Assembly: GCA_012727895.1 (NCBI GenBank)
Contig: JAAYGG010000083.1
Coordinates: forward strand, 1 to 49,992
From: Bacillota bacterium
Lineage (GTDB): Bacteria; Bacillota; UBA4882; UBA10575
DNA length: 49,992 bases
Reading direction: 5' to 3'
This document shows positions 33,604-41,844 of the stretch, piece after piece. Under the pieces are notes generated by a model. That model was not told where the DNA came from and searched no databases. It saw nothing but the letters and a program-made list of their open reading frames with translations. How positions within the stretch are numbered: position 1 is the first letter of the stretch; each line of letters opens with the position of its first letter. Both the position numbers and the translations under genes were made by a program.

Positions 33604-33681
33604 CCGGAGTAGTCGCCTCCCGGGGTAGGCGCCACCGGGGGCAACAACTCCGGAGTAGTTGTAACCGGGTAGTCTCTGTCA
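33604..33681. repeat. 15-16-bp degenerate tandem repeat x5 after the mutM stop
   Basis: Units begin at 33604, 33620, 33635, 33650 and 33665, each starting CCGG and mostly reading CCGGRGTAGTNG. Period is 15-16 bp. The third and fourth units also form an inverted repeat (33642-33661, one mismatch), so an RNA hairpin is possible. It lies between mutM and ytaF and has no T run. Confidence 0.65.
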
Positions 33682-33739
33682 CCTCCTGAAACCGGCGGTA
33701 GTAATATAATCAAGTAGACCGGGGACAGGAGGGACATGG

Positions 33740-34375
33740 ATGAACTTCTTCTTTCTGCTGCTGCTGGCGACAGCGATCAGCCTGGACGGCCTGGGGGTCG
33801 GTGTGACCTACGGCCTTAAAGGAACAATCATCCCCTGGCAGGCCCGGCTCTTGGTGGCGCTGGTCTCCGCCATCACGGTGACACTGGCCTTTTTCTTCGG
33901 CGGCAGCCTGCACTGGCTTTTCCCGCCGGGGGTCGCCGTCGCCCTGGGCCGGATTATCCTGGTCCTTGCCGGGATCTGGCTCTTCTTCCAGGGCTGGCTG
34001 GCCGGGAAGAACAACGCCGATCCGGACGGTGAGAATCTCCAATTGGCCTCTTTACCCTTGAAAAGCCTGGGTATTGTCATTTTGATCATACGCCGGCCGG
34101 CTTCGGCCGATTTGGACCGTTCCGGGAGGATCAGCGCGGGGGAGGCATTACTGCTTGGCCTGGCCCTGGCCACCGATGCCTTTGGGGCGGGCGCCGGTGC
34201 GGGCGCCCTCAGGGAATGGCCCTTTTACACCCCCCTCCTGGTGGGGCTCGGTAAATTTCTCTTTCTCAGTGCCGGGTGGGCCCTGGGCCGGATCTGGGCA
34301 AAAAACCTCTTGTTGCCCTGGATAAACTACCTGCCCGGTTTATTATTGATTTTTTTGGGGTTGACCGGTTTTTAA
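33740..34375 (+). CDS. ytaF: sporulation membrane protein YtaF
   Basis: The 211-residue polytopic protein belongs to the YtaF/MntP-like family. Family marks are the ATAISLDGLGVGVTYGLKG start and the paired segment ALATDAFGAGAGAG. An EF-hand-like loop, ADLDRSGRISAGEALLLG (residues 123-140), sits between the two halves and is typical of YtaF. It lies between mutM and coaE exactly as in Bacillus. Its transport substrate is not established. GTG/TTG alternatives are not needed; the ATG has GGAGGGACATG-type spacing to a GGAGG ribosome binding site. Confidence 0.92.
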   Translation: MNFFFLLLLATAISLDGLGVGVTYGLKGTIIPWQARLLVALVSAITVTLAFFFGGSLHWLFPPGVAVALGRIILVLAGIWLFFQGWLAGKNNADPDGENLQLASLPLKSLGIVILIIRRPASADLDRSGRISAGEALLLGLALATDAFGAGAGAGALREWPFYTPLLVGLGKFLFLSAGWALGRIWAKNLLLPWINYLPGLLLIFLGLTGF

Positions 34376-34392
34376 CCGCGGAAAAGGAGGAG

Positions 34393-35004
34393 ATGGCCCT
34401 GGTTATCGGGGTGACTGGCGGCAGCGGCGCCGGAAAGACAACGGTGGTTTCGATCTTGAGCCAACTGGGGATGGAACGGCTGGATGTCGACCGGGTCGCC
34501 CATAAGTTCCTCCTCCCCGGCAGCCCGGTTTTTGAGAAAATTGTTGCCACTTTTGGCGAGGAATACCGGCAGGAGGAGGGGATTGACCGGAAACGCCTGG
34601 GCCGGCTGGTTTTTTCCTCCCCTGCCCACCGGCGGAAGCTGGAGGCGCTGGTCCACCCCTTGCTCAAAAAAGAGGTGGCCGCCCTTGTCCGGGCCGCGCG
34701 GAGAGCCGGCCGGGACCTGGTCCTTGACCATCCCTTGCTTTTTGAGATGGAAATGGAGGGGCTGGTGGACGAGGTGTGGGTCGTCACCGTCCCCAGGGAA
34801 CTGCAGGTGGCGCGGATTATGAACCGGGACAAGCTTACCCGGGAGGAGGCGGAGGGCAGGATAGCAGCCCAGTTGCCGCCGGAGGAAAAAGCCGCCCGGG
34901 CTGCGGTGGTGATTGAAAACACCGGCTCCCTGGCGGAACTGACGGCAACCGTCAAAAAGCTGTGGGAGGAAAGGATAAAAAAACCCAATACCGGCAGGGC
35001 GTGA
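34393..35004 (+). CDS. coaE: dephospho-CoA kinase
   Basis: CoaE phosphorylates dephospho-CoA in the last step of CoA synthesis. The 203-residue P-loop kinase has Walker A GVTGGSGAGKTT (Gly9-Thr16), DRVAHKFL, LEALVHPLL, and the lid-region VTVPRELQVARIMNRD. The ATG at 34393 gives the expected N-terminus; the AAGGAGG in front is unusually close (2 nt), so translation may couple to ytaF, whose stop is 15 nt upstream. A much longer in-frame extension back to 34276 would overlap ytaF and is not credible. Confidence 0.93.
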   Translation: MALVIGVTGGSGAGKTTVVSILSQLGMERLDVDRVAHKFLLPGSPVFEKIVATFGEEYRQEEGIDRKRLGRLVFSSPAHRRKLEALVHPLLKKEVAALVRAARRAGRDLVLDHPLLFEMEMEGLVDEVWVVTVPRELQVARIMNRDKLTREEAEGRIAAQLPPEEKAARAAVVIENTGSLAELTATVKKLWEERIKKPNTGRA

Positions 35005-35091
35005 CTTTCCGAATATTCCGCACGGGAAAGCATAAAATGATTCTTGGCATATGCGGTTTGTCCATAGAACCTGAGATATTGGGGGGCGAAG

Positions 35092-35697
35092 ATGTTCTGT
35101 TTATTGCTCAGCCGCCGGTTGGCAAGAAGAACCCTGATGATCCTGCTTTTGCTGGCCCTCTTTTTTACCTACAAAGATCTGGGGCGCTTTTTTTTCCCCT
35201 TCCCTTACCGGGAGATCATTGAGGAAAAAGCGGGAAATACCGGGGTTGATCCACGGCTGGTGGCGGCCTTGATTTATGTGGAAAGCAAATTCAACCACTT
35301 GGCGGTCTCGAGAAAAGGGGCGGCCGGGTTGATGCAGTTACTGCCGGAAACCGGGGAGTGGGTTGCCAGGCAGCAGGGGATGGATTTTTCCCGGGATCAT
35401 CTCTTTGAACCGAGGAAAAATTTGGAACTGGGCATCTGGTACCTGGCCTATCTCCACCAGATCTTTGAGGGCGAGACCGTTTTGGCGCTGGCCGCCTATA
35501 ACGCCGGCTGGCCCAAGGTCAAGCAATGGCTGGATTCCGGCAGGTGGCAGGGGAGTTATGGCGATCTGCACAATATCCCCTATCCGGAGACCCGGCAGTA
35601 CGTGACAAGGGTTCTTCGTATTTACTACTGCTACCGGCATCTTTACCCGCCCGCTTCCCCGCAGGAGCTTGCAGGTTTACCCATTAACCGGGATTAG
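35092..35697 (+). CDS. lytic transglycosylase (SLT domain), membrane-anchored
   Basis: The enzyme cleaves peptidoglycan glycan strands to give 1,6-anhydro ends. The 201-residue protein has an N-terminal membrane anchor (RTLMILLLLALFFTY) and an SLT domain with catalytic Glu64 (ALIYVESKFN), the AAGLMQLLPET motif and ALAAYNAGWPKV. It lies between coaE and rimO, an arrangement common in clostridia. It may work in cell wall remodelling during growth or engulfment (inference). Confidence 0.93.
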   Translation: MFCLLLSRRLARRTLMILLLLALFFTYKDLGRFFFPFPYREIIEEKAGNTGVDPRLVAALIYVESKFNHLAVSRKGAAGLMQLLPETGEWVARQQGMDFSRDHLFEPRKNLELGIWYLAYLHQIFEGETVLALAAYNAGWPKVKQWLDSGRWQGSYGDLHNIPYPETRQYVTRVLRIYYCYRHLYPPASPQELAGLPINRD

Positions 35698-35727
35698 GCG
35701 TACTAGAGGCCGCAGGAGGTGAAGACC

Positions 35728-37104
35728 ATGCTGAAAATTGGCTGGGTTGCGTTGGGCTGCCCTAAGAACCGGGTGGATACGGAGTTTTTAATCGGGCTGA
35801 TGAAAGCGGCGGGTTATGGGTATACAACCCGGCCGGAAGAAGCGGATATACTGGCTATTAATACTTGCTGTTTTATCCAGCCGGCCACCGAGGAATCCCT
35901 CGACCGGATCGTGGAGTATGCCCGCTATAAAAAGAAAAACTGCCGCCTCCTTGTGGTCCTGGGGTGCCTGCCCCAGCGGTACGGCGAGCAACTGCCAAGC
36001 CTCCTGCCGGAGGTGGATCTCTGGTTGGGGACCGGCGGTTATTCGCGCCTGCCGGAACTGGTCGCCGCCGCCCTTGACCGCGACCGGGAAGAGGGGAAAA
36101 ACCCCGGCTTTTTCCACCAGGAAGGCCCAGGGTGGCTGCCGGAACCCGGATTGGAACGGATCCTTTCCACCGCGCCCTACATGGCGTATGTGAAGATCGC
36201 CGAGGGCTGTGAGAACCGTTGCCGGTATTGCGTCATCCCCAGGATCCGCGGGCCTTACCGCAGCCGGCCGCCGGAGGAGATCGAAAGGGAAGTGCGGGAA
36301 CTTGTCGAGGGCGGGGTAAAAGAGGTGATCCTGGTGGCGCAAGATACCACCGCCTACGGTATTGACCGGGAGGGCCGGTCCACCCTCCCGCAACTCCTCT
36401 CCAGGCTGGACCGGATTGACGGCGATTTCTGGATCCGGGTTTTGTACGCCTATCCCGACCGGGTTTCCGATGAATTACTGGCCGTTTTTCGCGGGAGAGA
36501 ACACCTCTGTCCCTACCTGGATCTGCCGCTCCAGCATATAAGCGGGAAGGTCCTGAAGGCCATGGGCCGGCGTTCCACCCCCGAGGGCATCTTCCGTTTG
36601 CTTGAGCGGATCCGGGAGACTGTGCCAGAAATGGCCCTGCGCACCACTTTCATTTTGGGATACCCCGGGGAGACGGAAGAGGATTTTGCCGGGCTGCTCA
36701 GTTTTTTGGATGTGGCCCGCTTTGACTGGGTGGGGGCTTTTTCCTACTACCGGGAGGAGGGGACCCCGGCGGCCGCCATGAAACCCCAGGTGCCCACGGC
36801 AGTACGGGAAAGGCGCCGGCAGGAGCTCCTGGCGAAACAGGAAGCAATTTCGGCTGAAAAGAACCGGGCCCTCCTCGGAAAGCGCCTTAAGGTCCTGGTG
36901 GAAAAGGAGACGAGCGACGGGTGGGTGGGCCGTTCCTACCGGGAGGCGCCGGAGATTGACGGCCTGGTGCGTATAGCCCCGTCCGGTTTACTTGCGCGCG
37001 CACGTGCGATTAAACCCGGGGATTTTCTCACCGTTGAGGTGACCGGCGCGGAAGCCTACGAGGTATATGGGCGTGTACCGGCGGCGGAAAAAGCTGAGGA
37101 CTAA
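35728..37104 (+). CDS. rimO: ribosomal protein S12 methylthiotransferase RimO
   Basis: RimO adds a methylthio group to Asp89 (E. coli numbering) of ribosomal protein S12. The 458-residue radical-SAM enzyme has the N-terminal cluster-binding domain (Cys11 in ALGCPKNRVDTE, a Cys in NTCCF, VLGCLPQRYG) and the radical-SAM CxxxCxxC at Cys161, Cys165 and Cys168, plus a C-terminal TRAM domain. The LGCPKN start and YPDRVSDELL segment favour RimO over MiaB. The ATG at 35728 has GCAGGAGG 8 nt upstream, better than the GTG at 35719. Confidence 0.95.
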   Translation: MLKIGWVALGCPKNRVDTEFLIGLMKAAGYGYTTRPEEADILAINTCCFIQPATEESLDRIVEYARYKKKNCRLLVVLGCLPQRYGEQLPSLLPEVDLWLGTGGYSRLPELVAAALDRDREEGKNPGFFHQEGPGWLPEPGLERILSTAPYMAYVKIAEGCENRCRYCVIPRIRGPYRSRPPEEIEREVRELVEGGVKEVILVAQDTTAYGIDREGRSTLPQLLSRLDRIDGDFWIRVLYAYPDRVSDELLAVFRGREHLCPYLDLPLQHISGKVLKAMGRRSTPEGIFRLLERIRETVPEMALRTTFILGYPGETEEDFAGLLSFLDVARFDWVGAFSYYREEGTPAAAMKPQVPTAVRERRRQELLAKQEAISAEKNRALLGKRLKVLVEKETSDGWVGRSYREAPEIDGLVRIAPSGLLARARAIKPGDFLTVEVTGAEAYEVYGRVPAAEKAED

Positions 37105-37208
37105 AGGCGGAAAAGTGGCCGGAAAAGAAATTAAAAGGAAAGGAGAGGAGAACCCGGGCGGAGTGTCGAAGTAGTCCTGGGAGCAAATATCTTTAGCCGG
37201 GTGATGAA

Positions 37209-37757
37209 ATGAACTTAGCAAACTTCTTTACGTGGTTAAGGATTCTCTTAACACCGGTTACAGTCGGTTTTCTTTTTTTGTCAATCCCGTATAAGCAGTA
37301 CTTCGCCGCCGGCGTTTTTATCCTGGCCTGCCTCACCGACGGTCTGGACGGGTATTTTGCCCGCACACGCCGGGAGGTCACAACGTTCGGGAAATTCCTT
37401 GATCCCCTGGCGGACAAGATTTTAATTGGCGCCGCTTTAATCAGCCTTTGGCATTTGGATAAAGTCAGCGGCTGGGTGGTCTTGTTGATCCTGGGCCGCG
37501 AGGTCTTAATCACGATCTTGCGGGTTTTCGCCTCCAGGCGTGGAATCTCTGTGGCTGCCAGCATTTGGGGGAAGGTGAAAACAGTTACCCAGATCCCGGC
37601 GGTCCTCTGGCTCATCCTGGACTGGCCGGGGGCCACAATCCTTCTGGGGGCGGCGGTCTTCTTCACTATATACTCGGCCCTTGATTACATTATTAAATGG
37701 CGGCGGGTTTTGGCCGGGGAGAAACGGGCCCGGGTGCGGCAGGCCCCGCCCACCTGA
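37209..37757 (+). CDS. pgsA: CDP-diacylglycerol-glycerol-3-phosphate 3-phosphatidyltransferase
   Basis: PgsA makes phosphatidylglycerophosphate. The 182-residue membrane enzyme has the complete CDP-alcohol phosphotransferase motif D44-x2-D47-G48-x2-A51-R52-x8-G61-x3-D65-x3-D69. The N-terminus MNLANFFTWLRILLTP is typical of PgsA. It follows rimO, as in many Bacillota where cinA and recA come next; here the next gene is on the opposite strand. Confidence 0.95.
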   Translation: MNLANFFTWLRILLTPVTVGFLFLSIPYKQYFAAGVFILACLTDGLDGYFARTRREVTTFGKFLDPLADKILIGAALISLWHLDKVSGWVVLLILGREVLITILRVFASRRGISVAASIWGKVKTVTQIPAVLWLILDWPGATILLGAAVFFTIYSALDYIIKWRRVLAGEKRARVRQAPPT

Positions 37758-37773
37758 ACCCGCCCGCCTGCGC

Positions 37774-39171
37774 TTAGAGGAAAAAACTCTCCAGGTGCCG
37801 GTCAAGCCGGGCCTGGTAATCCCCGCCCGGAGGCAGGTATTCCCCGGTTACCGGATTTAAACGGTAACTCTTTTTGATCTTCCCCTCCTCTTCCCGGAGA
37901 AAGAACAAGGCGGCAACCAGCCGGTCCACTTCTTCCCTGGTATTGTAGAAACCAAAACTGACCCGGACCATACCTGGAAGATCCTCTTTCTTCCCGGCGG
38001 CGATCCGCTCCTCGTAGGCGGCGACCGCTCCCGGGGAGAGGCGCAACAGGTGGTGGACATAAGGCCGGGCGCAAAAACAGCCGTGACGGACGCCGACGCC
38101 CGCCTCATAGGCCAGGGCGGCGGCGACGAGGCCATGGGGTATTCCTTCCAAGTTAAAGGCGATCACCCCCACCCTGGGCGTGAGCGTGGGCGGGGGGCCG
38201 TAAAGGCGGATCCCCGGCACAGTGGCCAGGCGTTGATAAGCATATTTTGTCAACTCTTCTTCATAGGCGGCCAGGGCCGGGAAATCATGGTCGTCGAGCC
38301 ATTTTAAGGCCCTGGCCACGGCGAAAGCACCGATTAAATTGGGCGTCCCCGCCTCTTCCCGCTCTGGCGGCGGGGCAAAAAGAACCCGGGTTTTGGAGAC
38401 GGCCGTTACCGTCCCGCCACCGATCATCTCGGGAATACCCTTGCTGAAGGCTTCTACCGGACCCAGGAGGACACCGGCGCCGAAAGGGGCGTATAATTTA
38501 TGGCCGGAAAAGGCGAGAAAATCCGGGACCTCACCGGAACCCAAGTGCAGTGGCCGGTGGGGTACAAGCTGCGCCGCATCGACCAGGAAGGCGGCGCCGT
38601 AATAGTGGGCCATCTCCGCGATGGTCTGCAGGGGGTTAATGATCCCGGTGACATTGGAGGCGCCGCAGAGCGTGACCAGGGCCACCCGGTTCTTTTTTAA
38701 TTTCTCTTCCAGGTCGCCCAGGTCCAGCCGGCCATCGGGGGTCAATCCGGCAAAGAGGGTTTTTCGTTTCAGCCGCCAGGGAAGGTCGTTGGAATGGTGT
38801 TCCATGCGGGAGGCCAAAATTACCTGGTCCTCCCGGGTGCTTAAACGGTAGGAGAGCTTGTTCAGGGCCTCGGTGGCATTCTTAACAAAAATTGTTAAAT
38901 TCTTCCCTGGATCGGCCCCAAAAAAACGGGTAATATACTCACGGGCGCGGTTATAGACACCGGTGGAAAGTTGGGATTTGTAACCAAAACCCCGGTGAAC
39001 ACTGGAATACCAAGGAAGAAAAGAGTTGATCGCGGCAACGACCGCCTTTAGCGGTGGAGTAGTGGCGGCATTATCAAAATTTACATAGACCCGCCGGCGC
39101 CCGTCTTTAAGGGGGACTTCTTCATCAAGGCCTAAGAATTCAGAACGCAAGAGCCTGACGTTGGCCGGCAT
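37774..39171 (-). CDS. cysteine desulfurase-like class V aminotransferase (SufS/CsdB type)
   Basis: The 465-residue PLP enzyme has YVNFDNAATTPP near the N-terminus, the EHHSN segment, DAAQLVPHRPL, and the PLP-lysine motif SGHKLYAPFGAG (Lys225). The active-site loop reads GVRHGCFCARP, with Cys367 at the usual catalytic position and an extra Cys365. Cysteine desulfurases supply sulfur for Fe-S clusters or other thio-products. No suf or isc partners are adjacent, so its sulfur acceptor is unknown. The ATG at 39171 has GGGGAGG on the minus strand and is chosen over an upstream ATG at 39231. About 40 extra C-terminal residues follow the usual fold end. Confidence 0.88.
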   Translation of the reverse strand: MPANVRLLRSEFLGLDEEVPLKDGRRRVYVNFDNAATTPPLKAVVAAINSFLPWYSSVHRGFGYKSQLSTGVYNRAREYITRFFGADPGKNLTIFVKNATEALNKLSYRLSTREDQVILASRMEHHSNDLPWRLKRKTLFAGLTPDGRLDLGDLEEKLKKNRVALVTLCGASNVTGIINPLQTIAEMAHYYGAAFLVDAAQLVPHRPLHLGSGEVPDFLAFSGHKLYAPFGAGVLLGPVEAFSKGIPEMIGGGTVTAVSKTRVLFAPPPEREEAGTPNLIGAFAVARALKWLDDHDFPALAAYEEELTKYAYQRLATVPGIRLYGPPPTLTPRVGVIAFNLEGIPHGLVAAALAYEAGVGVRHGCFCARPYVHHLLRLSPGAVAAYEERIAAGKKEDLPGMVRVSFGFYNTREEVDRLVAALFFLREEEGKIKKSYRLNPVTGEYLPPGGDYQARLDRHLESFFL

Positions 39172-39359
39172 CTTTTCCTCCCCTGCCTGCGTGCGTTTTC
39201 CCGTAGGTATTATCTTATGCGGTTTTATCATTGGGGTTACCAGGAAGCCTCAATGGAACAAACGGTAGTCTGCTCCGGAGTTTCCAGGGATTCAACGGAT
39301 TATCCCCCCCTTTAGCTGGACAAATTAAGGGTAGACCACAGAGAAAGGGGGGTCAAATA

Positions 39360-39686
39360 ATGGCAGCCGGTCAGAAGAGGAATACCCTTGTCTATGCCCA
39401 GGCCAAAAAGGCTCTCGACCAGATGAAGTACGAGATCTCCAGGGAACTGAATATTGATACTTCGCCGATTCAAGGGGACTACTGGGGTTACATGACCGCC
39501 CGGGACTGCGGGGCCATCGGCGGGCATATGGTGAAAAGGATGATTGAAGCCGCCGAACGGACCTTGGCCCAGCAGACGGCCCAGAATGTACAGGCCGGGT
39601 TCCGGGCCGGGTTGGCCGGGCAGAACCAGCAGCAAACCCAGCCCAATCCGAACCTTAACCTATCCAATCTGGACCAGCAATACTAG
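39360..39686 (+). CDS. alpha/beta-type small acid-soluble spore protein with long Gln/Asn tail
   Basis: SASPs coat and protect spore DNA. Residues about 8-70 fit the family: NTLVYAQAKKALDQMKYEISREL and YMTARDCGAIGGHMVKRMIEAAE. The germination-protease site is divergent (YEISREL instead of YEIASEF/L). The 108-residue protein is longer than the usual 60-75 because of a Gln/Asn-rich C-terminal tail (QQQTQPNPNLNLSNLDQQY). The ATG at 39360 follows AAGGGGGG; an open frame extends upstream to 39231 without family similarity. A clear forespore (sigma-G) promoter was not found. A terminator follows. Confidence 0.88.
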   Translation: MAAGQKRNTLVYAQAKKALDQMKYEISRELNIDTSPIQGDYWGYMTARDCGAIGGHMVKRMIEAAERTLAQQTAQNVQAGFRAGLAGQNQQQTQPNPNLNLSNLDQQY

Positions 39687-39716
39687 GCCGTATCTTTAGT
39701 CCAACGGTAATTTGGA

Positions 39717-39750
39717 GGGCAGCCCCAAAGCGGGGTTGCCCTTTATTTTC
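39717..39750 (+). terminator. intrinsic terminator after the SASP gene
   Basis: GGGCAGCCCC (39717-39726) pairs with GGGGTTGCCC (39732-39741) with one G-U pair and a 5-nt loop, followed by TTTATTTTC. Confidence 0.88.
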
Positions 39751-39831
39751 TCCGTTGGTCCGCGGGTTGCCTTGCCAAGAGGGAAGGAAAGCTATAAAAT
39801 AGCTATAAAAAAGGGGACAAGAGGCAAGCGA

Positions 39832-41136
39832 CTAAATCAACCCGTATTTCCTGCCTACTCTCTCTAAAACAGCCAGGGTGTCGTCGAGGTCTTCCTGGGT
39901 GTGGGTGGCCATCAGCGAGAGTCGCAGGCGGCAGAGTTTCTTTGGAACCGCCGGGTAGTAAACGGAATTGACGAAGATCCCCGCTTCGTGGATCTCCTTG
40001 CTCATGAGTTTGAGGGTTTTTTCGTCCCCGATGATAATGGGGATGATGGCGGTCTGGGCGTTGCCCAAATTGAAACCCATTTTTTTCAGGTTGCCGATCA
40101 TATAATCGATATTCTGCCAGAGTTTCCGGCGGAGTTCCGGTTCGGTCTGGATCACGTCGAGGGCGGCGATTAGCCCGCCGGTAACCGCCGGGGGTAAAGC
40201 GGTGGAGAACATATAGGACCGGGCATAAAAACGCAGGTAATTTACGACTTCACGGGAAGAGGCAACAAAACCGCCCACCCCGGCCAGGGCTTTACTGAGC
40301 GTCCCGGCGACCACATCGATCTGGCCTTCCATCTGGAAATGCTCGGGGGTGCCGCGCCCGTTCTCGCCGATGACCCCCGTGGCATGGGCCTCGTCAATCA
40401 TGATTTTGGCGCCGTATTTATCCGCCAGTTTTTTGATTTCCGGGAGAGGCGAAATATCCCCGTCCATGCTGAAGACCCCGTCGACAATGATCAGCTTGCC
40501 CTGGAACTCCCGGTCACAACTGGCCAGGACTTTTTCCAGGCTTTCCATGTCGTTGTGGCAAAAGGCACGCAGGGTTCCCCCGGAAAGCCGGCAGCCGTCG
40601 ATGAGGCTGGCGTGGTTAAGCCGGTCGTTGATGGCCACATCGCCCTTGCGCACCAGGGCGGAGACGCACCCGACATTGGAGGAATAACCGGAGGTAAAGA
40701 TGATCGCGTCTTCGCACCCTTTCATCTCCGCCAGTTTCTGCTCCAACTCCCTGTGGAGATCGAGGGTACCGCCGAGCAAAGGGACGCTGCCTGCACCGAT
40801 GCCGAATTTCTCCAGCGCGCGGCGGGCCGCCTCCTTCACCCGCGGGTGGGTGGTCAGGCCGAGATAGTTGTTGGAGGCCATCATTACCATTTCCCGTTCG
40901 GTATTGGTGTAGCGGTCCAGAATCTTCACCCGGCGCTCCGAGGGGCTGGTGAGGATCCGGTGCCAGTGGTGAAATCCCTGGGAGAACAGGGTTTCTGTGA
41001 ATTCATAGAACGGGCGGGTCTTGGCCAGGATATCCCGGTCCGGAAGTTCAAGAAAGTCCGAGAGGTTTTTATCTCCTATGTTTGTTGTGCTTATGTTTAT
41101 TGTGCTCTCCCCCTTTTCCTTATTATTCTGGCCCAT
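39832..41136 (-). CDS. AONS/KBL-family alpha-oxoamine synthase (BioF or Kbl-like)
   Basis: The 434-residue PLP enzyme condenses an amino acid with an acyl-CoA. Marks are MASNNYLGLTTHPRV, SGYSSNVGCVSAL, DRLNHASLIDGCRLS, VDGVFSMDGDI, DEAHATGV and the PLP-lysine motif GTLSKALAGVGGF (Lys282). Possible products are 8-amino-7-oxononanoate (BioF), 2-amino-3-ketobutyrate (Kbl) or a longer-chain ketone as in sphingolipid-type synthases. No bio or tdh genes are adjacent to decide. The N-terminal ~40 residues extend beyond the usual start, and the ATG at 41136 has no clear ribosome binding site; the strongest one (AAGGGGGAG) lies inside the frame but is followed only by ATA codons. Confidence 0.88.
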   Translation of the reverse strand: MGQNNKEKGESTINISTTNIGDKNLSDFLELPDRDILAKTRPFYEFTETLFSQGFHHWHRILTSPSERRVKILDRYTNTEREMVMMASNNYLGLTTHPRVKEAARRALEKFGIGAGSVPLLGGTLDLHRELEQKLAEMKGCEDAIIFTSGYSSNVGCVSALVRKGDVAINDRLNHASLIDGCRLSGGTLRAFCHNDMESLEKVLASCDREFQGKLIIVDGVFSMDGDISPLPEIKKLADKYGAKIMIDEAHATGVIGENGRGTPEHFQMEGQIDVVAGTLSKALAGVGGFVASSREVVNYLRFYARSYMFSTALPPAVTGGLIAALDVIQTEPELRRKLWQNIDYMIGNLKKMGFNLGNAQTAIIPIIIGDEKTLKLMSKEIHEAGIFVNSVYYPAVPKKLCRLRLSLMATHTQEDLDDTLAVLERVGRKYGLI

Positions 41137-41276
41137 ATTTTTGATTGTAACCCATATTTTCCATTCCGGTCAAGGATCTCGTCATGGTTTTCGCAGCGAA
41201 TAGGTAAATTACCGGTAAAAGCTGAATCCAGCAGGAATCTTTTAAAGAAAAAAAGATTTATTTTTCCGGTGTCTTT

Positions 41277-41285
41277 TGGTATAAT
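41277..41285 (+). promoter_or_regulatory. candidate extended -10 promoter for the arginine decarboxylase gene
   Basis: TGGTATAAT at 41277-41285 is an extended -10 with a perfect TATAAT. The -35 region 17 bp upstream (TTTATT) is weak. It lies about 70 nt before the ATG at 41354 in an AT-rich leader. Confidence 0.55.
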
Positions 41286-41353
41286 CATCTGGATATGACA
41301 ACTTTATTATTAGCGCTCAGCGCGCGTGCGACTGAACAAGGAGGATGAAACGG

Positions 41354-41821
41354 ATGTTACCTTCGCTACCTACACCCCGAAAATTCACCCTGCTGGCAGG
41401 TGCCGCGGAAGGAGGTACAAAGCTCAACGCCTTTGACAATGCACTGCTGGCAGCCGGGATTGGCAACTTGAACTTGGTGAAAGTCAGCAGCATCCTTCCT
41501 CCTGAGGCGGAATACGTTGAAAAACTGGATATTCCCCCAGGTTCGTTGACACCCACAGCCTATGGTTCCTGCGCCAGCGACCGGCCGGGGGAAGTGATCG
41601 CCGCAGCGGTGGGGATCGGTTTTTCCACCAATTCTTTTGGCGTAATCATGGAGTATTCCGGATGTTGCGAACAGAAAGAGGCGGAAGAAAAGATCCAGTT
41701 TATGCTGGAGAACGCCTTCCGGCAACGGGGGATTAAGTTGGAAAAAACCATGATCAAGGGGATCCAGTGGAAAGTGGAGAAAATTGGCGCTGTCTTTGCC
41801 GGCGTTGCCCTTTGGTATTAA
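41354..41821 (+). CDS. pdaD: pyruvoyl-dependent arginine decarboxylase
   Basis: This enzyme converts arginine to agmatine with a self-made pyruvoyl group. The 155-residue proenzyme has the cleavage site VSSILPP; processing between Ser45 and Ser46 would leave pyruvoyl on the alpha chain. The conserved GVIMEYSG segment carries a family Glu, and FSTNSFG precedes it. The ATG at 41354 has AAGGAGG 9 nt upstream; the ATG at 41345 abuts the ribosome binding site. It begins the polyamine cluster and is followed by speE and speB, so agmatine is the first intermediate of the local route. Confidence 0.93.
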   Translation: MLPSLPTPRKFTLLAGAAEGGTKLNAFDNALLAAGIGNLNLVKVSSILPPEAEYVEKLDIPPGSLTPTAYGSCASDRPGEVIAAAVGIGFSTNSFGVIMEYSGCCEQKEAEEKIQFMLENAFRQRGIKLEKTMIKGIQWKVEKIGAVFAGVALWY

Positions 41822-41844
41822 GAAAATAAGAAGAGGTGATTGCA

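Noticed and set aside
34276-34392. N-terminal extension of coaE overlapping ytaF
   Set aside because: It translates ytaF in another frame; the P-loop normally begins within about ten residues of the start.
40339-41298. 319-codon plus-strand open frame opposite the AONS/KBL gene
   Set aside because: It mirrors a clear PLP enzyme on the other strand and shows no domain of its own.
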